Position numbers and translations under genes: made by a program. From Bacteroidota bacterium (GTDB taxonomy: Bacteria > Bacteroidota > Bacteroidia > B-17B0 > Aurantibacillaceae), in contig JAJNDK010000005.1 of NCBI GenBank assembly GCA_021156365.1, positions 248,001 through 312,000 on the forward strand: a DNA stretch of 64,000 bases, read 5' to 3'. This document shows, in pieces, positions 17,560 through 27,671 of this stretch (its first letter is position 1; each line of letters starts with the position of its first letter). Under the pieces are notes generated by a model. The model had not been told where the DNA came from and searched no databases. It saw only the letters and a program-made list of their open reading frames with translations.

Positions 17560-18785
17560 CGGATCGTGTAGCGGACGGTTTGTCCATAGCATTTTATCAC
17601 TAACTCCCTTGCCTGGCTACGTTGCGGGGTCAGCTCGAATTCGTTCGTTCCGTATTTCAGCTGGCCGGAACTCTGTGCGGAGCCATTTACATTCAATTCG
17701 TATACCGCATCTGCCGGGATCTCTTTGCCCAGCACGATCAAATGATAAAAGCCATTTCCCTGCGGTACAAAAGACACTGTAATGCCTTCATTTTTGTGCA
17801 CGGATTTTTTTCCATATAAAAATTTGCCCTTTGATTTCAGCTTCGAGGTGGAAAGATTGGTCACCGGTTGTTTTTTGGAGCTTGCAGACAATTTTTCTTT
17901 TCCGGTTACATTTGCCTGTTGTGGATCCTTTGACCAGACACGGATGTAGTCGATCTCAAAATCGCTTGATTGTTTAATGCTGGTATCGGGAGCCGGATGA
18001 AAAGAGCCTTTCACGCCCGGTACTGCAATGTTTGCTACCAGATTTTTCGGAATATGCATACCCAATTCTGTATAAGCAATGCATTCGCCGTTGAGATAAT
18101 ATTTCAGGTAACCGGGTGTCCACTCTCCCGACAGGATATTGTATTCCTTGCTCAGGCTGCCTTTAAATTTAACCCAATCGCCCCACCATTTTTTACGGAA
18201 CACATCCCGGATCTTGTTCTCTTCTTTTTTTTGACTATGCCTGCCTACATGGATCTGGTTATCCTTTTCCGTTTTCAGCTCCATCCAGTCGATCTCCTCA
18301 TTCGGTCCGCCACCATACAGCCAGAACGCAGGCCAGAAGCCTTTTTCAGGCGGTGTTTTGAATTTGATCTCGAAGTAGCCATACAAATACGTTTTCTTCG
18401 ACTGGAGCATGCCCGCTGTATAATTATAATCACGCAGGTTGTATCCATCAAACCGGTTGTCGACTTTTATGGAATCGGTATCCGGCATCCAGTCCACTAA
18501 ACGCGCTCTTACTTTTTCATGTTTGGCATACATGTGAAGCACGCCGTCCTTTATAAAATGGTTCTTTCCGTCGCTGTAATACTGTTGTTCCTTATTCGTA
18601 TAAATATTGCGTCCCCAGCCAAACCAGTAGTTCCACTCGTTTGTACTTATTGCTTCTTCATTGAACTCATCACCGTCCTGGTAATACCAGGTATGAACAG
18701 AATCCTTGTTGATCTGCCACATGACCTGGGCTTTTGAGGCATATAAAAGAAAAAAAGTGAAGGCAATACTTAGCGATAGTTTCAT
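17556..18785 (-). CDS. Secreted glycoside hydrolase family 16 protein
   Basis: 409-aa extracytoplasmic beta-glucanase or galactanase. Signal peptide about 1-19 (LLYASKAQ). The GH16 domain spans about 30-285: DEFNEEAIST, NIYTNKEQQYYSD, GYFEIKFKTPPEKGFWPAFW, and the catalytic ExDxxE as EIDWME with Glu164 (nucleophile), Asp166 and Glu169 (acid/base). The C-terminal 120 residues are a separate strand-rich module of unknown role that does not resemble a T9SS CTD. Substrate cannot be read from sequence: laminarin, lichenin or agar-type galactans are all possible. It shares overlapping stop codons with the convergent GT83-like gene. Confidence 0.9.
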   Translation of the reverse strand: MKLSLSIAFTFFLLYASKAQVMWQINKDSVHTWYYQDGDEFNEEAISTNEWNYWFGWGRNIYTNKEQQYYSDGKNHFIKDGVLHMYAKHEKVRARLVDWMPDTDSIKVDNRFDGYNLRDYNYTAGMLQSKKTYLYGYFEIKFKTPPEKGFWPAFWLYGGGPNEEIDWMELKTEKDNQIHVGRHSQKKEENKIRDVFRKKWWGDWVKFKGSLSKEYNILSGEWTPGYLKYYLNGECIAYTELGMHIPKNLVANIAVPGVKGSFHPAPDTSIKQSSDFEIDYIRVWSKDPQQANVTGKEKLSASSKKQPVTNLSTSKLKSKGKFLYGKKSVHKNEGITVSFVPQGNGFYHLIVLGKEIPADAVYELNVNGSAQSSGQLKYGTNEFELTPQRSQARELVIKCYGQTVRYTIR

Positions 18786-18827
18786 CGGTGATTATTTGGA
18801 ACCGCTAAGGTAAAGATTCTAAACAAA

Positions 18828-18892
18828 AAAAAACGTCCTCTTCGACAACCTTCGACTTACTAAGGTTGACATCAGAATGACGAGGATTTTTT
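18828..18892 (-). terminator. Intrinsic terminator built on a fold-back sequence
   Basis: On the minus strand, right after the stop of the 1583-aa gene, TCCTCGTCATTC...AACCTT pairs imperfectly with AAGGTTGTCGAAGAGGACG, followed by a run of nine T (plus-strand A run at 18823-18831). The central AACCTT-AGTAAGTCG-AAGGTT hairpin is clean. The long arms look like a decayed fold-back repeat reused as a terminator. Confidence 0.7.
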
Positions 18893-18894
18893 TG

Positions 18895-21800
18895 CTATTC
18901 TTCTACTACTATTTTATGCACCGAACGGATGCCTTTGGATTCGATTTCCAGCCAATAAACACCTGCCGGTTGATCGATATTCATATGCACTCCGGAAGAG
19001 GCAGCTTCCAGTGATCCCGAATACATTGCTCTGCCCAAAACGTCCTTTACAGATATGTTATACCTTCCTGCATTCGGAATAGTGATAGTAAAGTTTCCGT
19101 TATTGGGATTTGGATAAATGACAATAGAAGAAATTACAGCGCTGTTTTTAATACTAATCGTGTTGACAAAGAAAACAGCGGATATATTGCTGCATCCGTT
19201 TGTGTCTATGGTTTCCACAGTATAATTCCCGTTTTGCGTAACTACAATGATTGAATCTGTTTCGCCGCTTACAGGCGTTCCTTCCAGGTACCATTGATAA
19301 GAAACAGCCGCAGATGAAAAAAGTGTATCCCACGACTGGCTGATGGATGGAGTATTTGGAGCAAAGGTATTTACTGTAACCGAAGCAGTATCGATACAAC
19401 CATTGAGATCTGTACCGTTCACCGAATAGGTGGTAGTTGTAAGCGGCGTCACATTATTAACAGCCGTTTGCACATTATCACTCCATAAATAATTATCAGC
19501 TCCGCCTGCAGTCAGTGTAACCTGGGTACCTGCACAAACGGTATCTGCACTGGCAGAGGCCGTAACAAGCAGTTGCGGATTAACCACGATCGTTATAGAA
19601 GCTGTTCCCTGACAACTGTTTATGTCGGTACCGGTAACTGTATATGTATTGGTGGTAACCGGCATAAAAGCAACACTATCCGTTACGCTTCCACTCCAGC
19701 TATATAAATCGTTACCACTGCCCGCCAGTACAATGGTTGTTCCTGCACAAACAGTATCCGCACTGGCAATTGCCAGAACAGTTGGCAGCGGATGCACCGT
19801 TACAAATCCGGTTGCTGTTGCAGTACAAGTACTATTGGTGTTGGCTCCGGTAACAGTATATGTGGTACTCGTTGTTAAAGAAGGGATAACAAGCGTGTCC
19901 GAGATAGATCCTGTACTCCACAAGTAGGAATCTGCGCCACTTGCTACAAGCATAGCCGAGTCACCATTACAAATAGATCCTGAAGCGACTGCAACAACAG
20001 GAATTGAATCGCCAACCGTAACCGTTATCGTTTGTGTATTTGTACATCCACCGGCCTCTGCTAAAGTAAGCGTGTAGATGGTAGTGGCAGCCGGGCTTGC
20101 AATTACAGTAGCTGCGGTAGTTGAAGAGAGCCCGGTGGGAGGCGACCAGGTATAAGACGGAGGTCTGAGAAAAGTGATCGTCCAGTTTTGCAAGGAGCCC
20201 ACATCAGACGGGCCATCATCCACCACTATCAACTGCCATGTACCGTTCATCTGTGAATTAGCCAAAAGAGAAAATGGCTGTTCCGGTGAATAGGTATTGG
20301 TGAAGGGTGCAGCACCGAAAGTAATAGGAGTTCCACTCATGGCAAAAACAGTATTTATGTAATTATCCCCGTTGATTCCATTGTGAGTAGAGAGTTCGAT
20401 CCTCGTTCCATCAGGTGCCTGCAGATAAATACTAAGGTCTCCGACAAAGGTGTGATTTATACGAAGCCGGACAGAAACAAGGTTCGCTCCAACTATTCCC
20501 TGCTGACCGGAAACTATTATGGACGAAGTGATCCCGGTCAGGTTGTTATCTGGGATATTTTGCACAGTGTTGTTTGAAAAACCATTGGTCAATGCCCCGG
20601 GATATGAATTAGCGCCCGCAATTATTGTTGCTGAGTTGCCTGAACATACCGTGTAGCCTGGAGTTACCAAGGGAAGTGGGTGTACGTTAGGGCTTATCGT
20701 TCCTGTAGCTGTATTTGAACAACCGGTTGAAGCCACAGTGCCTGTAACAGTATAATTGGAAACAGCAGTGACCGGGTTAATTGTCAGATTAGCTGTAGTT
20801 GCTCCTGTGTTCCATATATACGTGTCAGCACCGCTTGCCGAAATACTTCCGGAAAAGCCCTGGCATACTACAGTGGATGTTGCTGCCACCACAGGTAATG
20901 GATTTACGGGGACTGTAACAGTTGCCGTGTTCTGACAACCATTGCTATCCGTACCGATCACTGTATAAGTAGCAGTACTCAGGGGAGAGAAAGCAGTTCC
21001 ATCGGTTATATTACTTATCCAGGCATAAGAGCTGGCGCCGCTTCCGGTGAGGGTAAGAGCAGAACCCGTGCAAACCATTGGAGGATTCGCATTGGCAACT
21101 ACCACAGGCGGAGATAATACATTAAGCGACAGATCGATCCCGTTATCCGGTCCTGTATACGCAGGATTGCTGCTTACTATGCGTATCCTGTAACCGGTAG
21201 CTGCCGCAACAGAACCGGGGATCACAGCATTAATAGTCCCGGGAGTCGATGAGCTGACCGAGCCGATAACAACAGGAGATGCAAAAGAACCCGTAGAATC
21301 GGAAAGCTCGGCCGTAAAAATATTCCCGGTATTGTAGATACCTGCAATACCATACGGAATACTAAGCGTGTTGCCGCTGAGGCAGGCATTGGTCAATAAG
21401 GTATTGATCGTGCGGCCTCTTTCGATGAGTGTGCCATGCTGAGAGCTCCCTCCGTTCGTTCCGTTAAAATCCAACTTTTTTGTATATGTTAACGTGAGTG
21501 GGTTGTATTGAAAAATGACGCCCAGATTATTTGCTCCACCCATTGTAGTCATTCCATATAAATTCCCATCGGAAGCCATTAACAGAGAGCCTTCGGGATA
21601 CGCGCCGTTGCTTCCAACAAAATCAACCCGTTTGATATAGATCCCCGTACTGAGGTTATAACTGAAAATAACTCCCTTACCCTGTACACCTCCCTCATGG
21701 GTCATTCCGTATAAAGTTCCGTCGGGCCCCTGCACCAATGATTTATAGGGCCATTTACCATTGACCGCTAAACCGAAGTCAAATTTTTTAGTTAAGACCC

Positions 21801-23646
21801 CCGTAACAGGATCGTACTGGAAGAGCACACCCGTTCCGTAAGCTCCGCCATATGCCACACCATACAGCATTCCATCACTTGCTTTCAGGAGACTGCCGGA
21901 TGGGACCGAACCATTGCCGGTGCCATTAAAATCCACCTTTTTCGTGTATACGTCATTTGCGGGGTCATACTGGAAGAGAACACCCATACTGTTCACGCCG
22001 CCACTATAAGTAAGCCCGTAAAACATTCCATTCACTTCTACAAACGAGCCCATGGGCCCGGTTCCCAGGGGTATGTTCACAAGAGGTCTCGTAAAAAATC
22101 CGTTGGTGGCAGGGTCGTAGCGGATAATAGTACCGGTGCCATTGGTATATGTGCTGCGGGAAAGCCCGTACAATTTTCCGTCTGCAGCAGGTAAAAGGGA
22201 ACCCATATACGAGATGCCGTTATCCCGCGTCATAAGATCATACTTTCTTGTAAATATGCTACTCCCGGGATCGTATTGAAAAATGGCAGCGCTGCCAAAC
22301 GAGCCTTTTTCTTCCATGCCGTATAAAGTGCCATCAGATGCCTCTGCCAGTGTGCCCAGTACAGAGGTCTCGGATGTATGGCTCAGACTTATTTTCAGCT
22401 CATACCCTTCCGAAACAGGATCGTATTCATACAAGCTGCCGGTATTATTCCTTCCACCTGCCATTGTAAGGCCATACATTTTTCCATTACCGGCCTGCAT
22501 TATGGATGAAGGGAATCTTCCATCAAACGTAGGAGTCGTAATGATCGTGATATGGAATAAGTGTTTATATGCTAATGTAAAAGTGGATAGATCGAACTGG
22601 AAAATGGCGCCGTAAGTGGTGGATCCTCCGGGACCCAAAGCGGTTCCATATATCTTTCCATCGTTTGCCTCGATCAGGGAAGCCATCGGGTTAGCATATC
22701 CGGCAAAGCCCGATCGGACAATGCAGGAACCGCCAACAGGATCGTATTCATAAAGGACACCGCTATTGGCGCTATAGTTGGTTGTAGTTCCATAGATCTT
22801 CCCGTTAGATGCCTGCAGCAGAGTGCCTACAGGACCACTACTACTAATTGTAAGGTCAAAATCAACCTTTTTGATACAAACGCCGGTCGCAACATTATAT
22901 TGATAGAGCACTCCTCCTCCGTTTCCAGGAGTTCCGCCACTATATGTAACACCATAGAGATATCCGTCACTGGCCTGCATCAAACCTCCGAACGGATTCG
23001 CACCATCTGCATAAACTGAAAAATCATGTTTTTTTATACAGGTATTCGCTACGGGATCGTACTGATAAAGAGTACCCTGGTTTCCTACTCCGCCAGCAGT
23101 GGCAACTCCGTAAATCATTCCGTCGCTGGCCTGCATCAGGAGTCCGAAGGGATTTTTGCCTGTGGCAAGACTGTCGAAGTCCACTTGTTTAGTCAACGTA
23201 TTGGTCAGATAGTCGTACCGGAACAATATGCCCATGTTATTGATCCCCCCGGCATACGTTATTCCATATATTTTTCCGTCAGTTGCTTTCATCAGTCCTC
23301 CGGTTGGTCCTTCGCCTGTTTGCAATCCGTCGAAGTCGATCAGTTTTTCATAAATCCCGGTTGTCATGTTGTAGCTGAACAAAACACCTTTATTGTTTGC
23401 TCCGCCGCTGGTAACTCCATACAGCAGGCCGTTCGGGGCTTCCAGCAGTTTAAGGTGGTGAGCGCCGATACCTTCGTTCCTGCGAAAGTGGTGCTGTATT
23501 GCATGATTATTTCCGGAGTTATCCATTCTGAAAATAGTTCCGCCATGGTACTGGCCTCCCTGAGAGGTCATCCCCCAGATCTCTGTTTGTGTATTCCCAT
23601 TAAGATGGATAAGCAAGACAAAAAGGAAAACAAGTAGTTTTTTCAT
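18895..23646 (-). CDS. Giant secreted protein with GloVer tandem repeats, P-domain and type A T9SS sorting domain
   Basis: 1583-aa surface or secreted protein with signal peptide (about 1-19, LIHLNGNTQ). Residues 50-740 are about fourteen tandem repeats of the GloVer type, each around 50 residues: LYGVTSGGANNKGVLFSY, GSLLKASDGMLYGVAYGG and relatives, a beta-propeller-like array. Ig-like segments follow (about 745-1010), then a proprotein-convertase P-domain (about 1024-1160: VRLRINHTFVGDLSIYLQAP, NGTWQLIVVDDG), more Ig-like repeats, and a C-terminal type A T9SS domain (about 1509-1583: IVIYPNPNNGNFTI, AGVYWLEI, HKIVVEE). Type A CTDs lead to export and often attachment to A-LPS. Substrate or partner unknown. 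Followed by the terminator at 18828-18892. Confidence 0.92.
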   Translation of the reverse strand: MKKLLVFLFVLLIHLNGNTQTEIWGMTSQGGQYHGGTIFRMDNSGNNHAIQHHFRRNEGIGAHHLKLLEAPNGLLYGVTSGGANNKGVLFSYNMTTGIYEKLIDFDGLQTGEGPTGGLMKATDGKIYGITYAGGINNMGILFRYDYLTNTLTKQVDFDSLATGKNPFGLLMQASDGMIYGVATAGGVGNQGTLYQYDPVANTCIKKHDFSVYADGANPFGGLMQASDGYLYGVTYSGGTPGNGGGVLYQYNVATGVCIKKVDFDLTISSSGPVGTLLQASNGKIYGTTTNYSANSGVLYEYDPVGGSCIVRSGFAGYANPMASLIEANDGKIYGTALGPGGSTTYGAIFQFDLSTFTLAYKHLFHITIITTPTFDGRFPSSIMQAGNGKMYGLTMAGGRNNTGSLYEYDPVSEGYELKISLSHTSETSVLGTLAEASDGTLYGMEEKGSFGSAAIFQYDPGSSIFTRKYDLMTRDNGISYMGSLLPAADGKLYGLSRSTYTNGTGTIIRYDPATNGFFTRPLVNIPLGTGPMGSFVEVNGMFYGLTYSGGVNSMGVLFQYDPANDVYTKKVDFNGTGNGSVPSGSLLKASDGMLYGVAYGGAYGTGVLFQYDPVTGVLTKKFDFGLAVNGKWPYKSLVQGPDGTLYGMTHEGGVQGKGVIFSYNLSTGIYIKRVDFVGSNGAYPEGSLLMASDGNLYGMTTMGGANNLGVIFQYNPLTLTYTKKLDFNGTNGGSSQHGTLIERGRTINTLLTNACLSGNTLSIPYGIAGIYNTGNIFTAELSDSTGSFASPVVIGSVSSSTPGTINAVIPGSVAAATGYRIRIVSSNPAYTGPDNGIDLSLNVLSPPVVVANANPPMVCTGSALTLTGSGASSYAWISNITDGTAFSPLSTATYTVIGTDSNGCQNTATVTVPVNPLPVVAATSTVVCQGFSGSISASGADTYIWNTGATTANLTINPVTAVSNYTVTGTVASTGCSNTATGTISPNVHPLPLVTPGYTVCSGNSATIIAGANSYPGALTNGFSNNTVQNIPDNNLTGITSSIIVSGQQGIVGANLVSVRLRINHTFVGDLSIYLQAPDGTRIELSTHNGINGDNYINTVFAMSGTPITFGAAPFTNTYSPEQPFSLLANSQMNGTWQLIVVDDGPSDVGSLQNWTITFLRPPSYTWSPPTGLSSTTAATVIASPAATTIYTLTLAEAGGCTNTQTITVTVGDSIPVVAVASGSICNGDSAMLVASGADSYLWSTGSISDTLVIPSLTTSTTYTVTGANTNSTCTATATGFVTVHPLPTVLAIASADTVCAGTTIVLAGSGNDLYSWSGSVTDSVAFMPVTTNTYTVTGTDINSCQGTASITIVVNPQLLVTASASADTVCAGTQVTLTAGGADNYLWSDNVQTAVNNVTPLTTTTYSVNGTDLNGCIDTASVTVNTFAPNTPSISQSWDTLFSSAAVSYQWYLEGTPVSGETDSIIVVTQNGNYTVETIDTNGCSNISAVFFVNTISIKNSAVISSIVIYPNPNNGNFTITIPNAGRYNISVKDVLGRAMYSGSLEAASSGVHMNIDQPAGVYWLEIESKGIRSVHKIVVEE

Positions 23647-23819
23647 GGGTCAATAAAAGTCTTGGCGTATTCAATTTATCAAAAGAATACGAAACGTAAA
23701 GATAAAACTTATATTCTCAGCGAGATCCGCCAGATATCAACCCGGAGAGGCTGTATGCTAAATTGGAATGGGTTTTTAGAAGCGTTTTCCTTTTTATTCG
23801 ACCCGGTATTTCCCTGAAA

Positions 23820-23856
23820 CAAAAAATCCCCACATCGCTGCGAGGATTCTTTTTAT
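23820..23856 (-). terminator. Terminator of the atp operon
   Basis: On the minus strand, 15 bp after the atpG stop, AATCCTCGCAGCG...GTGGGGATT is followed by TTTTTT. The stem is short (AATCC / GGATT with extra pairs) but the U-run and position fit an intrinsic terminator. Confidence 0.6.
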
Positions 23857-23871
23857 TAAATCTTATTGATA

Positions 23872-24756
23872 TTACCCTTTCAGCGCTTCCGCACCTGCCA
23901 CGATCTCGAGGATCTCGGTGGTGATGGCTGCCTGGCGGGCTTTGTTGTAGGAGATCTTCAGATCGCGCAGCATTTCTTTTGCGTTGTCGGTTGCTTTGTG
24001 CATAGCCGTCATACGTGCTCCATGCTCTGCTGCTACCGAATCCAGTAATGCTTTGTACAGCTGTATTTTTAAGGATTTCGGGATCAGGTCGCTTACGATA
24101 TATTCCTTACTTGGCTCGAAAATATATTCAACTGAAGCTGTCGATTTTGATGCAGCCGAAGTGGTAGTGTCCACAGGAAGGAAACGCTCTGCTGTAGTTA
24201 TCTGTACTGCTGCATTGCGGAATTGATTGTAGATCACATCCACACGTCCGAATTGTCCGTTTACAAATGCTTCCATGATCTTCTCAGCAACGGGCGCTGC
24301 ATTTGCAAAACTCATGCTATCGAATAGTTCGCTTGTATTATGCGGAAGATCCGTTCCGTGGATTGCATGCTCTGTCCGGCGGAATGCATCATTCGCTTTT
24401 TTTCCGATCGCCAGTACCGATACTTTTTTTTCTGCGTATTCGTTCCTGATCAGGCTCCAGGCCTTTTTAATAACGTTGGCATTGAATGCTCCGGCCAAAC
24501 CCCTGTTGGAAGAGATCACCACCAATAATACATGGTCTGCAGCGTTTGTGCGTGCATAGGTGTTTTCGGAAGTATCAAGGCTTGCGCTCAGGTTTTGCAG
24601 GATCTCTCTTAATTTATCGGCGTAAGGACGCATCTGAGTGATCGCATCCTGAGCGCGTTTCAGCTTGGCAGCACTCACCATTTTCATGGCGCTTGTGATC
24701 TGCATAGTTGAACCTACCGAGGTGATCCTGTTTCTTACTTCTTTTAAATTTGCCAT
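23872..24756 (-). CDS. atpG: ATP synthase F1 subunit gamma
   Basis: Central rotor shaft of F1, coupling c-ring rotation to catalysis in the alpha/beta hexamer. 294 aa, normal length. Both conserved ends are present: the N-terminal helix (VRNRITSVGSTMQITSAMKMVSAAK, positions 7-31) and the C-terminal helix (MTAMHKATDNAKEML, YNKARQAAITTEILEIVAGA). The middle has SNRGLAGAFNANV. It is the last gene of the minus-strand operon, 106 bp after atpA, a spacing filled by a fold-back repeat at 24781-24860, and is followed by a terminator. Confidence 0.97.
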   Translation of the reverse strand: MANLKEVRNRITSVGSTMQITSAMKMVSAAKLKRAQDAITQMRPYADKLREILQNLSASLDTSENTYARTNAADHVLLVVISSNRGLAGAFNANVIKKAWSLIRNEYAEKKVSVLAIGKKANDAFRRTEHAIHGTDLPHNTSELFDSMSFANAAPVAEKIMEAFVNGQFGRVDVIYNQFRNAAVQITTAERFLPVDTTTSAASKSTASVEYIFEPSKEYIVSDLIPKSLKIQLYKALLDSVAAEHGARMTAMHKATDNAKEMLRDLKISYNKARQAAITTEILEIVAGAEALKG

Positions 24757-24780
24757 TCCTTTTTAATTTGATGATTTGGC

Positions 24781-24860
24781 AATTTGATGATTTGAAAATG
24801 GAACCCGCTTTTGTATGAAGAAACCATCTTCAAATTGGCCCATTTTCAAACTTTCAAATT
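24781..24860. repeat. Fold-back repeat between atpA and atpG
   Basis: The left arm at 24781-24801 (AATTTGATGATTTGAAAATGG) and the right arm at 24840-24860 are inverted copies matching at 18 of 21 bases, with a 38-bp loop. A partial direct repeat AATTTGATGATTTG also lies at 24765-24778. The element fills nearly the whole atpA-atpG gap and will be transcribed as a long hairpin inside the operon mRNA. Confidence 0.75.
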
Positions 24861-24862
24861 AT

Positions 24863-26443
24863 TTATGCTGCGAATTTTTTAGAAACTTCTTTCGCTACTG
24901 ACTCCAGGGTATTGGTGATCTCATCCGTATACTGACCGGCTTTCAATTGATCCAATACACCTTTGTGGCTTCTTTCCAGTACTTCTAAGAAATCTCTTTC
25001 GAATTCTTTTACTTTATTCACCGGTACTTCGCGCAATAAATTACGGGTACCGCAATAGATAATAGCAATTTGTTGCTCTACACGAAGCGGGGAGAATTGT
25101 CCCTGTTTCAGGATCTCCACGTTACGCGCACCTTTGTCGAGCACCGATTTGGTAGTTGCATCGAGGTCGGAACCGAATTTCGCGAAAGCTTCCAGCTCAC
25201 GGTACTGTGCCTGATCCAGCTTCAATGTACCTGCCACTTTTTTCATGGATTTGATCTGTGCATTACCCCCTACACGCGATACAGAGATACCTACGTTGAT
25301 CGCAGGACGAACACCGGCGTTGAATAAATTCGACTCGAGGAATATCTGACCATCGGTAATGGAAATTACGTTGGTAGGGATGTACGCAGAAACGTCACCT
25401 GCCTGTGTTTCGATAATTGGTAAAGCCGTTAAGGATCCACCACCTTTTACGATACTGCGGATAGAATCCGGAAGATCGTTCATACCCTGTGCAATTGCAT
25501 CGGATGCATTGATCTTTGCAGCACGCTCTAACAAACGACTATGCAGATAAAATACATCACCAGGATATGCCTCACGTCCCGGAGGGCGACGTAATAACAG
25601 GGAAACCTCACGATAAGCAACTGCCTGTTTCGACAAATCATCAAACACGATCAAAGCCGGACGACCGGTATCGCGGAAGAACTCACCGATAGCAGCACCT
25701 GCAAACGGAGCGTAGAACTGAAGCGGAGCAGGATCAGAAGCATTAGCCGCTACGATGATCGTATAAGCCATTGCACCTGCATCTTCCAATACACGCTGAA
25801 CGTTGGCAACGGTCGAACCTTTTTGTCCGATCGCTACATATATACAAAATACAGGTTTTCCTGCATCAAAAAATTCTTTCTGGTTGATGATGGCATCGAT
25901 ACAAACAGCTGTTTTTCCTGTCTGACGGTCACCGATCACAAGCTCCCGCTGTCCACGCCCGATAGGGATCATCGCATCGATGGATTTGATACCTGTCTGC
26001 AGAGGCTCTGTAACCGGCTGACGGTAGATAACACCCGGTGCTTTACGCTCCAGGGGCATCTCATACGTAGTACCTGCGATAGGACCTTTACCGTCGATCG
26101 GTAAACCCAATGTATCAACTACACGGCCTAACATTCCTTCACCTACTTTCAGGGAAGCAATTTTTCCTGTGCGTTTACAGGTAGAACCTTCGCTGATCCC
26201 CTCGCTGCTACCTAAAAGTACAGCACCCACGTTGTCTTCTTCAAGGTTCATTACGATACCTCGTAATCCGGTGGTGAACTCGATCAACTCACCTGACTGA
26301 ACTTTGGAAAGTCCGTAGATACGAGCGATACCATCACCTACCTGTAGTACGGTACCAACTTCTTCCAATTCCGCTTCCGATTTGAAGCCTGATAATTGCT
26401 GACGTAGAATTGCAGATACTTCTGCCGGTTTTATTTCTGCCAT
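24863..26443 (-). CDS. atpA: ATP synthase F1 subunit alpha
   Basis: Regulatory nucleotide-binding subunit of the F1 hexamer, 526 aa. Walker A is [10 protein letters not shown] (about 169-178); the family signature [14 protein letters not shown] (about 365-380) carries the arginine that reaches into the neighbouring beta catalytic site. The N-terminal [10 protein letters not shown] and the C-terminal helical part are intact. It starts 11 bp after the stop of an embedded lipoprotein gene rather than directly after atpH, which is the usual neighbour. Confidence 0.98.
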   Translation of the reverse strand: MAEIKPAEVSAILRQQLSGFKSEAELEEVGTVLQVGDGIARIYGLSKVQSGELIEFTTGLRGIVMNLEEDNVGAVLLGSSEGISEGSTCKRTGKIASLKVGEGMLGRVVDTLGLPIDGKGPIAGTTYEMPLERKAPGVIYRQPVTEPLQTGIKSIDAMIPIGRGQRELVIGDRQTGKTAVCIDAIINQKEFFDAGKPVFCIYVAIGQKGSTVANVQRVLEDAGAMAYTIIVAANASDPAPLQFYAPFAGAAIGEFFRDTGRPALIVFDDLSKQAVAYREVSLLLRRPPGREAYPGDVFYLHSRLLERAAKINASDAIAQGMNDLPDSIRSIVKGGGSLTALPIIETQAGDVSAYIPTNVISITDGQIFLESNLFNAGVRPAINVGISVSRVGGNAQIKSMKKVAGTLKLDQAQYRELEAFAKFGSDLDATTKSVLDKGARNVEILKQGQFSPLRVEQQIAIIYCGTRNLLREVPVNKVKEFERDFLEVLERSHKGVLDQLKAGQYTDEITNTLESVAKEVSKKFAA

Positions 26444-26454
26444 TTTGTTTTAAT

Positions 26455-27108
26455 TTACATGTTTTTGAATTGAGCGATCAGCACACCGTTGGTGATGGTC
26501 TTTTTGAGCGCTCCACTGCTGTTATATAATTTACAGGAAAAATTTGCTTTGATCTTCACGTAATGATTTCCCCCTTCGTCCACTATTTTTTTGTCCACGA
26601 TATTGAACCCGGTACCGGTTTGCGGACCGGCGCTGGTCAGCTGATCGTTTTCGATATACATATTGATCCCGATCCCGTTAAAAGCACCTGCCGAATAAGG
26701 AATATTTGTTTTAGGAAAAAATGCATCGAAGGTTGCATTGTCCACCGTCGTTCCGTTCGGGTAGCTGAGTGTTCCTTTCGAGGCTGTAAAAACAAAATGG
26801 CCGGTATTGGTGTCGGTCAGATACATAGACCAGATCTGTGTAGTGTTGGTGCTTCCTGTAAAAGTTTGTGTATTATAACTGTTGCTGATCGTGCCGGTCC
26901 CGTCCACAAATGTATAGTTTGTTCCATCCATAGTATAACTTACCTGAATCGCTGAGTTAACCGTAGCGCTACCACCCGTAGAACCACCGGTTGTGGTAGC
27001 CGATGTGGTCGTAGAAGCGGTACTGGTACTTTTGTTTTCCTTTTTACATGCAAAAGACAACATCACTATAAGTGCTGCACTTGAACATATGTAGGTAAGT
27101 TTTTTCAC
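26455..27108 (-). CDS. Lipoprotein of unknown function embedded in the atp operon
   Basis: 217-aa predicted lipoprotein: lipobox SFAC with Cys21, followed by a Ser/Thr/Gly linker (about 27-52). The rest is strand-rich: YTMDGTNYTFVDGTG, IWSMYLTDTNTGHFVFTASKG, NGIGINMYIENDQ and HYVKIKANFSCKLYN, a pattern seen in small Bacteroidota surface lipoproteins of unknown role. It lies between atpH and atpA with gaps of only 7 and 11 bp, on the same strand and without its own visible promoter or terminator, so it must be co-transcribed with the ATP synthase genes. A structural or assembly role in ATP synthase is not supported by sequence: the protein would be outside the cytoplasm while delta and alpha are inside. 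A late insertion into the operon is the simplest reading. Confidence 0.88.
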   Translation of the reverse strand: MKKLTYICSSAALIVMLSFACKKENKSTSTASTTTSATTTGGSTGGSATVNSAIQVSYTMDGTNYTFVDGTGTISNSYNTQTFTGSTNTTQIWSMYLTDTNTGHFVFTASKGTLSYPNGTTVDNATFDAFFPKTNIPYSAGAFNGIGINMYIENDQLTSAGPQTGTGFNIVDKKIVDEGGNHYVKIKANFSCKLYNSSGALKKTITNGVLIAQFKNM

Positions 27109-27115
27109 TTCCGGT

Positions 27116-27664
27116 TTAAAATTCTTTTACAAAAGGATTCTCGGAAAAATTCTTGCGCAGATCATTCAACTTCCTTGCAACACTTGCATCGATCTGTTTG
27201 TCGCCAACCGTAAGAACAAATCCCCCGATAAGGTCTTTATCTGTTTTTTCGATCAGTTCTACTTCCCCGTTTGTGGTTGCTTTTACCAGCTCTAATACTT
27301 TTGATTTGGTAGCAGCGTCAATTCCGTTAGCAGAGGTGATCACTGCGGTCAGGATATTTTTATAGGCTTTGTATTGTCCATCAAATGCTTTGGCGATGTC
27401 GTCGATATATCCTTCACGACGTTTGTCGGCAATGATATTGATGAAAGAAAAAGTAAGATCGCTTATTTTTCCCTTGAAGATCTCTGCGAGGATCGCCTTT
27501 TTCTTGTCGGTCTTTACAACCGGACTTTCCAGTAAATTCACAAAATCCGGATTGGAATCGCAAAGACCTTTGATCATTTGCATGTCTTTATGAATGGCTT
27601 CCAACTGTCCTTTTTCGACTGCCAGTCCAATAAGTGATTTCGCGTATCTGCTTGCTGCTCCCAT
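27116..27664 (-). CDS. atpH: ATP synthase F1 subunit delta
   Basis: Peripheral-stalk subunit joining the b dimer to the top of F1. 182 aa, usual length. Typical features are the N-terminal SRYAKSLIGLAVEKGQLEAI helix pair and the C-terminal DLIGGFVLTVGDKQIDASV segment, the family's conserved G-G-x-x-x-x-x-D-x-x-x-D block. It starts 7 bp after atpF and ends 7 bp before the embedded lipoprotein gene. Confidence 0.95.
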   Translation of the reverse strand: MGAASRYAKSLIGLAVEKGQLEAIHKDMQMIKGLCDSNPDFVNLLESPVVKTDKKKAILAEIFKGKISDLTFSFINIIADKRREGYIDDIAKAFDGQYKAYKNILTAVITSANGIDAATKSKVLELVKATTNGEVELIEKTDKDLIGGFVLTVGDKQIDASVARKLNDLRKNFSENPFVKEF

Positions 27665-27671
27665 TTTCTGA

